From: Acidobacteriota bacterium
GTDB lineage: Bacteria > Acidobacteriota > Terriglobia > Terriglobales > Acidobacteriaceae
Direction of reading: 5' to 3'
Assembly: GCA_021805955.1 (NCBI GenBank)
Contig: JAJZDO010000127.1
Span: 1 to 5,347, forward strand
DNA: 5,347 nt
Below, piece by piece: positions 1 through 5,347 of this stretch. Within the stretch, counting starts at the first letter, position 1. Each line of letters starts with the position of its first letter. Made by a program: the position numbers and the translations under genes. The notes below the pieces were generated by a model. The model searched no databases. It was not told the DNA's origin and worked only from the letters and a program-made list of their open reading frames with translations.

Positions 1-1
1 T

Positions 2-172
2 CTATGTCGCACACCCACCAATCTGCCGTGGGATTCGTGGCAGCGGCCGTATGTGCTGGAAAAGCCGCCCGTCTGGTTCCACGACGTTTTTTATCCCGAC
101 GGCAAGCCCTATCGCCAGCATGAAATCGATTTGATCCGCCAGTGGACCAGTACGATGAATCAGTCACACTGA
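2..172 (+). CDS. C-terminal fragment of a putative glycoside hydrolase (1,4-beta-xylanase/cellulase-like), truncated by the left window edge
   Basis: Frame 2 is open from the left edge to a TGA at 170-172 and gives 56 residues; the start lies outside the window. The readable tail contains TNLPWDSWQRPY, then PPVWFHDVFYPDGKPYRQHE and DLIRQW. This Trp/Tyr/Pro-rich ending, with PWDSWQ followed by a VWFHD...DGKPYR block, matches my memory of the C-terminus of acidobacterial proteins annotated as 1,4-beta-xylanase or cellulase-family glycosyl hydrolases (TIM-barrel, GH clan A-like). No catalytic residue lies in this piece, so neither activity nor substrate can be judged. The other two forward frames are arginine- and serine-rich and look non-coding, which supports frame 2. 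Coding status is fairly sure; the family name is recalled resemblance and not a search result. Confidence 0.62.
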   Translation, partial: LCRTPTNLPWDSWQRPYVLEKPPVWFHDVFYPDGKPYRQHEIDLIRQWTSTMNQSH

Positions 173-188
173 TATCTGACTCCAAATC

Positions 189-218
189 GCGACGGATACA
201 CACGACGGATGCTATAAC
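189..218 (+). promoter_or_regulatory. Possible promoter for the M24 peptidase gene
   Basis: A TATAAC hexamer at 213-218 matches five of six bases of the sigma-70 -10 consensus. An 18-nt spacer separates it from gcGACg at 189-194, which matches only the central GAC of the -35 consensus. Transcription would be expected to start near 225, about 2 nt before the ATG at 227, giving an essentially leaderless message. That fits the lack of a Shine-Dalgarno sequence before this gene. The -35 is poor, so this is a weak prediction. Confidence 0.3.
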
Positions 219-226
219 CGAAACGT

Positions 227-1348
227 ATGGTGCGCCTGAAACGACTATCTGCCGTTCTCCGATCGGCTTGTCCCACCGCGGATGCGATGCTGATCACGCA
301 TCCCTGCGATGTCCGTTATCTGACGGGATTCACCGGTTCAAACGCGGCCCTAATCCTGCCCAACGGTTCCGAGCTGCGCAAAGGCGCGCACGCTCCACGT
401 TCGGTTAAGCCCGTGCTCTTCACCGACGGCCGTTACATTCAGCAAGCGAAGCAGGAAACGAAACATGCCGGCGTAATAATCGCGCAGGGTCCTGTCCTGC
501 GGGAGGCTTGCGCGTGGATGGTGATCCACGGCATGCGCCGGTGCGCCTTCGATGGTGAGCACACCACTGTTGCGACGCTGGATATGCTTCGTCGATGGAT
601 TCCCGGCAAACAGCGGCGCAGTTTTTTTCAGGCGGTTCCTGCTCTGGTAGCGGGGCTCCGTGAACGCAAGGATGCCGAAGAAATCACGCGGCTTCGGGCC
701 GCAGCTCAATTGGGCTGCGCTCTGTTCGAGGATCTGCTGACACGGATCGAGTCGGGAAAACGGGAAGTTGAAGTTGCCGCGCATCTTGAATTCGCTGCGC
801 GCACAGCGGGCGCCGAAGGTATGTCCTTCGAGACAATAGTGGCCAGCGGCGCGCGTTCTGCGTTGCCACACGGACACGCCACCGGGCAGCGCCTTCCCCG
901 GCGCGGATTTGTGGTGCTCGATTTCGGGGTGATGTTCCAGAGTTATTGCTCGGACATGACGCGCACGGTGCATCTTGGCCGCGCTACAATGGCGGAGCGC
1001 GATGCATATTTTGCAGTTCTTGAAGCACAGATGGCTGCCATTGCAGCCGTCAAGCCTGGGGTATCCTGTGGCGAGGTGGACGAAGCCGCTCGGGGCGTAT
1101 TGCGGCGCGCGAAATTGGCCGATTTCTTTACTCACTCGACCGGCCACGGTGTAGGCTTGGAGATTCATGAAGGACCGCGCATCGCCGCCCGGCAGCTTCA
1201 GCAGTTGGAGCCCGGGATGGTGATTACAATTGAGCCTGGCGTATATTTGCCGGGTCGCTTTGGTGTGCGTATTGAGGATATGGTGCTGGTAACACGCAGC
1301 GAACCGGAAATACTAACTCCGGCGACAAAAGCCTGGATTGAGCTTTAG
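227..1348 (+). CDS. M24 family aminopeptidase P / Xaa-Pro dipeptidase-like metallopeptidase
   Basis: A cytosolic dinuclear-metal peptidase expected to cleave Xaa-Pro bonds in peptide turnover; there is no signal peptide or membrane segment. At 373 residues it has the length of the compact YqhT/PepQ-type enzymes. The N-terminal creatinase-like domain spans about residues 1-145 and includes the typical [10 protein letters not shown] and LFTDGRY motifs. The pita-bread catalytic domain spans about 150-373. All five expected metal ligands are visible: D232 (LDFG), D243 (SDMTRT), H307 (TGHGVG), E336 (IEPG) and E350 (RIED). The usual supporting histidines are H215 in LPHGH and H314 in EIHEGP. The ATG at 227 is the first start after an in-frame TAA at 215-217, so no longer N-terminus is possible. 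No Shine-Dalgarno is visible. accB lies 143 nt downstream. The family is certain; aminopeptidase versus dipeptidase (PepP versus PepQ) cannot be decided from sequence alone. Confidence 0.93.
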   Translation: MVRLKRLSAVLRSACPTADAMLITHPCDVRYLTGFTGSNAALILPNGSELRKGAHAPRSVKPVLFTDGRYIQQAKQETKHAGVIIAQGPVLREACAWMVIHGMRRCAFDGEHTTVATLDMLRRWIPGKQRRSFFQAVPALVAGLRERKDAEEITRLRAAAQLGCALFEDLLTRIESGKREVEVAAHLEFAARTAGAEGMSFETIVASGARSALPHGHATGQRLPRRGFVVLDFGVMFQSYCSDMTRTVHLGRATMAERDAYFAVLEAQMAAIAAVKPGVSCGEVDEAARGVLRRAKLADFFTHSTGHGVGLEIHEGPRIAARQLQQLEPGMVITIEPGVYLPGRFGVRIEDMVLVTRSEPEILTPATKAWIEL

Positions 1349-1409
1349 TCGCCAGCCCCCGCAAGTCACTGGAGTTGCACCGCTCTATTGCTATTTCTGG
1401 GTTCCCTGC

Positions 1410-1439
1410 GCGACCATCGCCTGCCGATGCCACTATACT
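1410..1439 (+). promoter_or_regulatory. Possible promoter for accB-accC-thiE
   Basis: In the 143-nt gap before accB, TATACT at 1434-1439 matches five of six bases of the sigma-70 -10 consensus. It sits 18 nt after gcGACc at 1410-1415, a poor -35 that keeps only the GAC core. The predicted start near 1446 would give a leader of roughly 46 nt ending in the accB ribosome binding site. The layout and hexamers resemble the candidate before the peptidase gene. I saw no riboswitch-like or attenuator structure here. Confidence 0.33.
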
Positions 1440-1473
1440 TGCAAGGACGGAACAGATTCGCTCGAGTGCCTGT

Positions 1474-1479
1474 AAGGAG
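1474..1479 (+). promoter_or_regulatory. Shine-Dalgarno site that sets the accB start
   Basis: AAGGAG is a near-perfect anti-16S match ending 12 nt before the ATG at 1492, slightly longer than the usual spacing. It selects this ATG over the upstream in-frame TTG at 1375, which would add 39 residues with no resemblance to the carrier protein N-terminus. Confidence 0.7.
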
Positions 1480-1491
1480 TACGTCGAAATT

Positions 1492-2019
1492 ATGAATGCC
1501 GGACAATTGCAATCCCTGAAAGACCTCATCGAATTCCTCAAGCAGCAGGAAGTGGGCGAATTTGAACTGGAGCAGGAGGGGCTGAAGGTTCACCTCAGCT
1601 TCGCCGGGCAAGGTAGTTCAGCGAGCCGCGTGGATCTTGAGCAGTTGAGTCATTTGCTCCGCCCATCCCAGGGCCCAACTTTCACGGCAGGAACGGTCGC
1701 TCCCCCGGCCCATCTTTCCCATCTCAGTGCTGGTGCATCCACGGCGCCGGAATTGGCCGCAACAGGTGAAGAACCCGGCCTGCATATTATCAAATCTCCT
1801 ATTGTCGGAACATTCTACGAGGCATCTGCCCCCGGCGCGGAGCCATACGTTAAGGTGGGAGATCAAGTTGAATCGGGCCAGGTCGTCTGCATCGTCGAGG
1901 CGATGAAACTGATGAATGAAATTGAGAGTGACATGGCTGGGGAAGTGGTTAAGCGCATGGCGGCAAGCGGGCAACCCGTCGAATATGGGCAGCCACTGTT
2001 CGCCATTCGTCCACGGTAG
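1492..2019 (+). CDS. accB: Biotin carboxyl carrier protein of acetyl-CoA carboxylase (AccB/BCCP)
   Basis: This 175-residue cytosolic protein carries the biotin that AccC carboxylates and the carboxyltransferase then uses to make malonyl-CoA for fatty acid synthesis. Residues 1-38 form the usual BCCP N-terminal segment (LKDLIEFLKQQ, then an acidic stretch and LKVHLSF). About 40-95 is an Ala/Ser/Pro/His-containing flexible linker. About 97-175 is the biotinyl domain. The biotinylation motif is EAMKLMNEI with target lysine K139, 36 residues from the C-terminus, close to the spacing in E. coli. The 'thumb' insertion that marks acetyl-CoA carboxylase carriers is present at about 112-119 (SAPGAEPY) after SPIVGTFY. 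The start is set by the AAGGAG site and family length. accC follows 72 nt downstream, the classical accBC order. Confidence 0.96.
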   Translation: MNAGQLQSLKDLIEFLKQQEVGEFELEQEGLKVHLSFAGQGSSASRVDLEQLSHLLRPSQGPTFTAGTVAPPAHLSHLSAGASTAPELAATGEEPGLHIIKSPIVGTFYEASAPGAEPYVKVGDQVESGQVVCIVEAMKLMNEIESDMAGEVVKRMAASGQPVEYGQPLFAIRPR

Positions 2020-2031
2020 TAGCGCGAACAT

Positions 2032-2070
2032 GGTGAACCGGCTGACTAGCAATTCCCTGGCGGGTTCGTC
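2032..2070 (+). promoter_or_regulatory. Possible intercistronic stem-loop between accB and accC
   Basis: In the 72-nt accB-accC gap, GGTGAACC (2032-2039) can pair with GGTTCGTC (2063-2070). This gives an 8-bp RNA stem with two G-U pairs around a 23-nt loop. It lacks a following U-run, so it is not an intrinsic terminator. It could be an RNA-processing or stability element that sets the AccB:AccC ratio, or it could be chance. Energy was not computed. Confidence 0.2.
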
Positions 2071-2084
2071 ACTTTCATTGAGTT

Positions 2085-2088
2085 GAGG
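2085..2088 (+). promoter_or_regulatory. Short, closely spaced ribosome binding site for accC
   Basis: GAGG lies only 3 nt before the ATG at 2092, tighter than the usual 5-9 nt. The alternative TTG start at 2083 overlaps this motif and has no purine-rich site before it. The ATG gives the canonical biotin carboxylase N-terminus, so it is preferred despite the awkward spacing. Confidence 0.4.
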
Positions 2089-2091
2089 TAT

Positions 2092-3462
2092 ATGTTCCGA
2101 AAAGTTCTCATCGCCAACCGCGGCGAAATCGCTCTGCGTATCATCAGCGCCTGCAAGGAGATGGGCATTCGTACGGTCGCCATTTACAGCGAGGCGGACC
2201 GAAACTCTCTCCACGTCCGCTTCGCGGACGAAGCGATCTGTATCGGGCCGCCACGTTCCGCCGACAGTTATCTGAATGTTCCGGCCGTCATCAGCGCGGC
2301 GGAGATTGCCGACGTCGACGCTATCCATCCCGGCTATGGCTTGTTGAGTGAAAATGCGAATTTCGCCGAGGTATGCCGCGCTTCCAATATCAAATTCATC
2401 GGACCGCCGCCGGAAGTGACACGGCTGATGGGCGAAAAAGAAAAAGCCCGCATGTCGATGAAAAAAGCGAAGGTCCCGATCCTCCCCGGTTCCGAAGGAG
2501 TTATCCAGAGTGAAGACGAGGCGCTAGATTGGGCGCGGCAGATTGGCTACCCGGTCATCCTCAAGGCCTCCGCCGGCGGCGGCGGACGCGGGATGCGCGT
2601 TGTTCGCAGCGCGGACGAGTTGCCGAATTTCTTCCGAGCGGCGCGCACGGAGGCGCAAAATGCCTTCGGCAATGGCGACCTGTACATGGAAAAATTCATC
2701 GAGAGACCGCGCCATATTGAATTCCAGGTCCTGGCCGACGAGCACGGCAATGTGATGTCGCTGGGCGAACGGGAATGCTCCATTCAGCGGCGGCATCAGA
2801 AGTTGATCGAGGAAGCGCCTTCTCTCCAGGTAACACACAGGATGCGCGAGGAGATCGGTGCAACGCTGAAGAAGTGCCTGGAAACCATCGGTTACGTGAA
2901 TGCCGGCACTGTGGAATTTCTGATGGATGAAGACGGCAAACTGTACTTCATTGAAATGAATACGAGAATCCAGGTCGAGCATCCTGTAACCGAGATGGTA
3001 ACGGGTGTGGATCTGGTGAAGGCGCAGTTTCGCGTCGCAGCCGGGGAAAAATTGAGCGAGATCATCACGAAACCCGTGGAGATACGCGGTCATGCCATTG
3101 AGTGCCGCATCAATGCGGAGCACCCGGATAAATTCACTCCCTCGGCAGGCAAAATCACTGCGTACAATCTACCCGGCGGCAATGGCGTCCGCGTCGACAC
3201 CGCCCAATATGCCGAAGGGGTCGTGCCGCCATATTACGATTCACTCATCGCCAAGCTGATCGTGCGTGGCGAGGACCGTACCGAAGCGATTGCGCGAATG
3301 GAACGGGCGCTGAGCATGTTTGTAGTGGAGGGCATCTACACCACGATTCCGCTGCATCAGCGAATCTTCGCGGATGAAGACTTTCGAGTGGGCGCGTTCG
3401 ACACGAAATTTATGGAGCGTTTTTTCGAACGTGAAAAGCTGCGCAGGGAAGTTGTCCAGTAG
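2092..3462 (+). CDS. accC: Biotin carboxylase subunit of acetyl-CoA carboxylase (AccC)
   Basis: This ATP-grasp enzyme (456 residues; E. coli AccC is 449) carboxylates biotin on AccB using ATP and bicarbonate in the cytosol. The N-terminal pre-ATP-grasp fold starts [17 protein letters not shown] and includes [10 protein letters not shown] (79-88). The ATP-grasp domain has K116, K158 and the glycine-rich loop AGGGGRGM (161-168), followed by H208 and [11 protein letters not shown] (228-237). Metal and catalytic residues E275, E288, N290, R292 and E296 are all present in the [15 protein letters not shown] region, and R339 lies in ECRINAE. The C-terminal biotin carboxylase domain covers about 335-440. 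The ATG at 2092 is chosen over the TTG at 2083 (three extra residues) because it gives the family N-terminus. There is no fused carrier or carboxyltransferase domain, so this is the free-standing bacterial type. thiE begins 5 nt after the stop. A role with another acyl-CoA carboxyltransferase as well as AccAD cannot be excluded. Confidence 0.97.
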   Translation: MFRKVLIANRGEIALRIISACKEMGIRTVAIYSEADRNSLHVRFADEAICIGPPRSADSYLNVPAVISAAEIADVDAIHPGYGLLSENANFAEVCRASNIKFIGPPPEVTRLMGEKEKARMSMKKAKVPILPGSEGVIQSEDEALDWARQIGYPVILKASAGGGGRGMRVVRSADELPNFFRAARTEAQNAFGNGDLYMEKFIERPRHIEFQVLADEHGNVMSLGERECSIQRRHQKLIEEAPSLQVTHRMREEIGATLKKCLETIGYVNAGTVEFLMDEDGKLYFIEMNTRIQVEHPVTEMVTGVDLVKAQFRVAAGEKLSEIITKPVEIRGHAIECRINAEHPDKFTPSAGKITAYNLPGGNGVRVDTAQYAEGVVPPYYDSLIAKLIVRGEDRTEAIARMERALSMFVVEGIYTTIPLHQRIFADEDFRVGAFDTKFMERFFEREKLRREVVQ

Positions 3463-3467
3463 TCGAT

Positions 3468-4115
3468 ATGCTCGCTCGTCTGTACGCCATCCTGGACACC
3501 GATCTGCTGTCCGCTCGCTCGCTTGCTATCGCTTCCATTGCTGCCGGCCTTCGGGCGGCCGGAGTGAAGCTGGTTCAATACCGCAACAAGCAAGGCAACG
3601 CGCGAGAGATGTTGCGTGACGCCTCTCTGCTACGCGAGATATTTCCGGCGAGCGAAGATCTTAGGCTCCTATTCAACGATCGTCCCGACCTTACTCTGCT
3701 CGCCGGCTTCGATGGTGTGCATGTTGGGCAGGGCGATGTGTCCGCAGATGATGCACGCAGCATCGTAGGGAGCGGCAGATGGGTTGGCGTCTCGACGAAT
3801 TCGGCCGACCAGGTGATGGAAGCCGACCAGACAAGCTGCGACTACATCGCCTATGGGCCGATCTTCCCAACTGCGTCGAAAATCAATCCCGATCCAACGG
3901 TAGGCCTCGCGGGATTGGGGGCAGCACGCGCCTTAACCGCGAAACCGCTGGTTGCGATTGGAGGCATTACACGCAAGAATTGCCGCAGCGTGCTCGATGC
4001 TGGAGCGGACTCTGTCGCTGTGATTTCCGACCTGCTGCCGGCCAACAGCGATCCGAACACGGCTCAGGCCGCCATCCGCCAGATCGCCGAAGAATTCTTC
4101 TCCCTGCTGCGCTAA
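3468..4115 (+). CDS. thiE: Thiamine-phosphate synthase (ThiE, thiamine-phosphate pyrophosphorylase)
   Basis: ThiE joins hydroxymethylpyrimidine diphosphate to thiazole phosphate to give thiamine phosphate, releasing pyrophosphate, in the cytosol. The 215-residue length is typical of this single-domain TIM barrel. Motifs in order are VQYRNK (36-41, normally QLREK), FNDRPDL (69-75), GVHVGQGD (83-90), GVSTN (107-111), YGPIFPTASK (129-138), VAIGGI (162-167) and GADSVAVIS (179-187). By comparison with Bacillus ThiE, D71 and D90 are the Mg2+ ligands, N70 and K138 contact substrates, and Q37, R39 and K41 bind the pyrimidine diphosphate. The commonly conserved His after the GxST motif is Asn here (N111). 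The gene starts 5 nt after the accC stop with no Shine-Dalgarno at a good distance, so it is probably translationally coupled to accC. No THI-box (TPP) riboswitch is visible, so thiamine control would have to act elsewhere. The other thi genes are not in the window. Confidence 0.94.
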   Translation: MLARLYAILDTDLLSARSLAIASIAAGLRAAGVKLVQYRNKQGNAREMLRDASLLREIFPASEDLRLLFNDRPDLTLLAGFDGVHVGQGDVSADDARSIVGSGRWVGVSTNSADQVMEADQTSCDYIAYGPIFPTASKINPDPTVGLAGLGAARALTAKPLVAIGGITRKNCRSVLDAGADSVAVISDLLPANSDPNTAQAAIRQIAEEFFSLLR

Positions 4116-4140
4116 GATCGCTCGCTATTGGGAAATCGCT

Positions 4141-4159
4141 GCTTACGATACTATCGAGC
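4141..4159. repeat. Small imperfect inverted repeat in the thiE-permease gap
   Basis: CGATA (4146-4150) and TATCG (4152-4156) are perfect inverted arms around one central base. They are flanked by GCT (4141-4143) and AGC (4157-4159), which extend the symmetry with a 2-nt offset on the left. A symmetric site of this size in an intergenic gap could be a repressor operator for the downstream permease. It is short enough to be chance, and the loop is too small for an RNA terminator. Confidence 0.25.
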
Positions 4160-4217
4160 TACATAAGCCTTGCTGCGAAGCGCGCTCATCTGTAGTCAGG
4201 TTCACGCACACGACACT

Positions 4218-4222
4218 GGGAG
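4218..4222 (+). promoter_or_regulatory. Ribosome binding site of the permease gene (start ambiguous)
   Basis: GGGAG is the only purine-rich site ahead of the permease. It lies 11 nt before the ATG at 4234 but only 5 nt before an in-frame TTG at 4228. Spacing favours the TTG and codon preference favours the ATG. The difference is two residues and does not affect function. Confidence 0.4.
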
Positions 4223-4233
4223 AATCCTTGTCC

Positions 4234-5347
4234 ATGGCAAAACTTGGGGCCATCAAGCCTATGTCCGCGCTGCTTTCGGAAGCGCACACGGAAGGCGAAC
4301 ACGAACTCAAGCGAGCACTTGGCCCAGTCAACCTCATCACGCTGGGCATTGGCGCGGTCATCGGCGCCGGCATCTTCGTACTCACCGGACAAGCGGCTGC
4401 GATTCACGCCGGGCCGGCCGTCACGCTCAGCTTCATCGTGGCTGGCATTACCTGTGCATTCGCCGGCCTTTGCTACGCGGAATTCGCCGCGTTGATACCG
4501 ATCGCCGGCTCCGCCTACACTTACGGGTATGCGACATTGGGCGAATTCGTTGCGTGGATGATCGGCTGGGACCTGGTACTGGAATACGCGTTTGGCGCGG
4601 CGACCGTTGCATCCGGCTGGAGTGGATATCTGGTCAGCTTGCTGCAGGACTTCCATATCTATGTCCCACCGCAACTCACCACCACCCGCGGCGATGTGCT
4701 GTATTTTTACCAGGCTCACTGGCTGCCGATGGCTTCCCTGCCCATGGGCATCAATACAGCAGGCATGCGGCACGTCACCGGAGTATTCAATCTGGTTGCC
4801 TTCGTGGCCATTCTGGCTGTCACCCTCGTCCTGGTGGTGGGCATCGAGGAATCCGCCAATCTCAATACGGCCATGGTCCTGATCAAGTTGTCCGCAGTCG
4901 GCGTCTTCCTGGTCATCGGGGTCGCATTCCTGCTGCATCATCCAGTTCTGGCCAAGATCAACTGGCACCCCTATATTCCGCCATCGGAGGGACCCGGGCG
5001 CTTTGGACTGGGAGGCATCACCGCTGGCGCTGCTTCGATTTTCTTCGCCTACATCGGCTTCGATGCCGTCTCGACCGCGGCGCAGGAGGCAAAAAATCCG
5101 CAGCGCGATATGCCGATCGGAATCCTCGGGACGCTGGTGATTTGCACCATCCTCTATATTCTCGTCTCCGCAGTGATGACGGGAATGGTCAGCTATAAAA
5201 CGCTGAACGTGGCCGACCCCATGGCGGTTGCCATCGATGTAACAGGCATCGCGTGGGGCAGCCTTCTGGTCAAGGTGGGCGCCGTTTTTGGGCTGGCCAC
5301 GGTTATGTTGGTTATGCTGCTGGCACAGAGCAGGATCTTCTTCTCCA
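4234..5347 (+). CDS. APC-superfamily amino acid permease, cationic amino acid transporter (CAT)-like, truncated at the right edge
   Basis: Frame 1 stays open for 371 codons from the ATG at 4234 to the window end with no stop. It encodes an integral inner-membrane, proton-coupled type amino acid importer with the LeuT fold. After a hydrophilic N-terminus (1-30, with HELKRALGPVNL) comes TM1 with the unwound substrate-binding motif GAVIGAGIF (40-48). Further hydrophobic segments lie at about 62-88, 103-137, 182-203, 212-235, 259-284 (TM6, FFAYIGFDAVS at 270-280, then EAKNPQRDMPIGI), 296-320 and 340-365. About eight of the expected 12 or more helices are therefore visible. IPIAGSAYTYGYATLGE (88-104) and IGWDLVLEY (110-118) are typical of the CAT/YfnA branch of TC 2.A.3. 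Helix limits were judged by eye. The substrate (basic or other amino acids) cannot be fixed from sequence. The 118-nt gap after thiE suggests a separate or weakly linked transcript. Confidence 0.93.
   Translation, partial: MAKLGAIKPMSALLSEAHTEGEHELKRALGPVNLITLGIGAVIGAGIFVLTGQAAAIHAGPAVTLSFIVAGITCAFAGLCYAEFAALIPIAGSAYTYGYATLGEFVAWMIGWDLVLEYAFGAATVASGWSGYLVSLLQDFHIYVPPQLTTTRGDVLYFYQAHWLPMASLPMGINTAGMRHVTGVFNLVAFVAILAVTLVLVVGIEESANLNTAMVLIKLSAVGVFLVIGVAFLLHHPVLAKINWHPYIPPSEGPGRFGLGGITAGAASIFFAYIGFDAVSTAAQEAKNPQRDMPIGILGTLVICTILYILVSAVMTGMVSYKTLNVADPMAVAIDVTGIAWGSLLVKVGAVFGLATVMLVMLLAQSRIFFS

Noticed and set aside
142..408. 88-codon plus-strand frame bridging the left-edge gene and the peptidase
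   Set aside because: It overlaps both real genes in another frame, has no homology that I recognise and becomes Arg-rich inside the peptidase gene.
350..1168. Long open frame on the minus strand opposite the M24 peptidase (272 codons)
   Set aside because: It is antisense to a gene with a full set of catalytic motifs. Its product is His/Arg/Cys-rich with no recognisable domain, typical of a shadow frame in GC-rich DNA.
1375..1491. 39-codon N-terminal extension of accB from a TTG at 1375
   Set aside because: The ATG at 1492 has an AAGGAG site and yields the canonical carrier N-terminus. The extension has no family resemblance and overlaps the promoter candidate.
1618..2328. Minus-strand open frame (236 codons) spanning the end of accB and the start of accC
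   Set aside because: It covers the biotinyl domain and AccC N-terminus in antisense and shows no domain or start signal of its own.
3469..3523. GCTCGCTCG direct repeats at the start of thiE (about 3470 and 3514)
   Set aside because: They lie inside coding sequence encoding conserved-length ThiE, are short and are common in GC-rich codon use. There is no sign of a functional repeat.
4116..4145. Possible intrinsic terminator after thiE
   Set aside because: No stable GC stem followed by a T-run is visible. The nearby palindrome has a one-base centre and no U tract.
4186..4968. 260-codon minus-strand open frame opposite the permease
   Set aside because: It is Asp/Gln/Gly-rich, the composition expected antisense to hydrophobic transmembrane codons. 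No motif was seen.
4170..5198. 342-codon plus-strand open frame overlapping the permease in another frame
   Set aside because: Its product is extremely Arg/His/Gly-rich with no membrane segments, while frame 1 gives a clear APC transporter with TM1 and TM6 motifs through the same region.

Overview
This is an ordinary bacterial housekeeping stretch with every supported gene on the + strand. The base composition is moderately GC-rich and the spacing is compact. The protein sequences and gene order look most like an acidobacterium (Acidobacteriota, Terriglobia-like). That assignment rests on remembered resemblance of the left-edge glycosidase tail, the ThiE and the permease; I could not test it by search.

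Layout from left to right. Positions 2-172 hold the last 56 codons of a gene that enters from the left, with a tail resembling acidobacterial '1,4-beta-xylanase'/cellulase-like proteins. After 54 nt comes a complete M24 (Xaa-Pro) aminopeptidase gene (227-1348) with all five metal ligands present. A 143-nt gap carrying a possible promoter leads to accB (1492-2019), the biotin carboxyl carrier protein. A further 72 nt leads to accC (2092-3462), biotin carboxylase. thiE (thiamine-phosphate synthase, 3468-4115) follows only 5 nt after the accC stop and is almost certainly cotranscribed with it. After another 118 nt, an APC-superfamily (CAT-like) amino acid permease begins at 4234 and runs off the right edge.

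How the genes work together. AccB and AccC are the carrier and the biotin-carboxylating half of acetyl-CoA carboxylase, the first committed step of fatty acid synthesis. The carboxyltransferase subunits (AccA/AccD) are not in the window. ThiE joins the pyrimidine and thiazole halves of thiamine. Its close coupling to accBC is a positional link between two cofactor-dependent central functions, not a shared pathway. The M24 peptidase before accBC resembles the pepQ/yqhT-efp-accB-accC order known from Bacillus and other bacteria, but efp is missing here.

I found no mobile element, CRISPR array, RNA gene or convincing novel system. The points worth a second look are modest: a possibly leaderless peptidase transcript, two similar promoter-like elements, the missing efp, and start-site ambiguities at accC and the permease.
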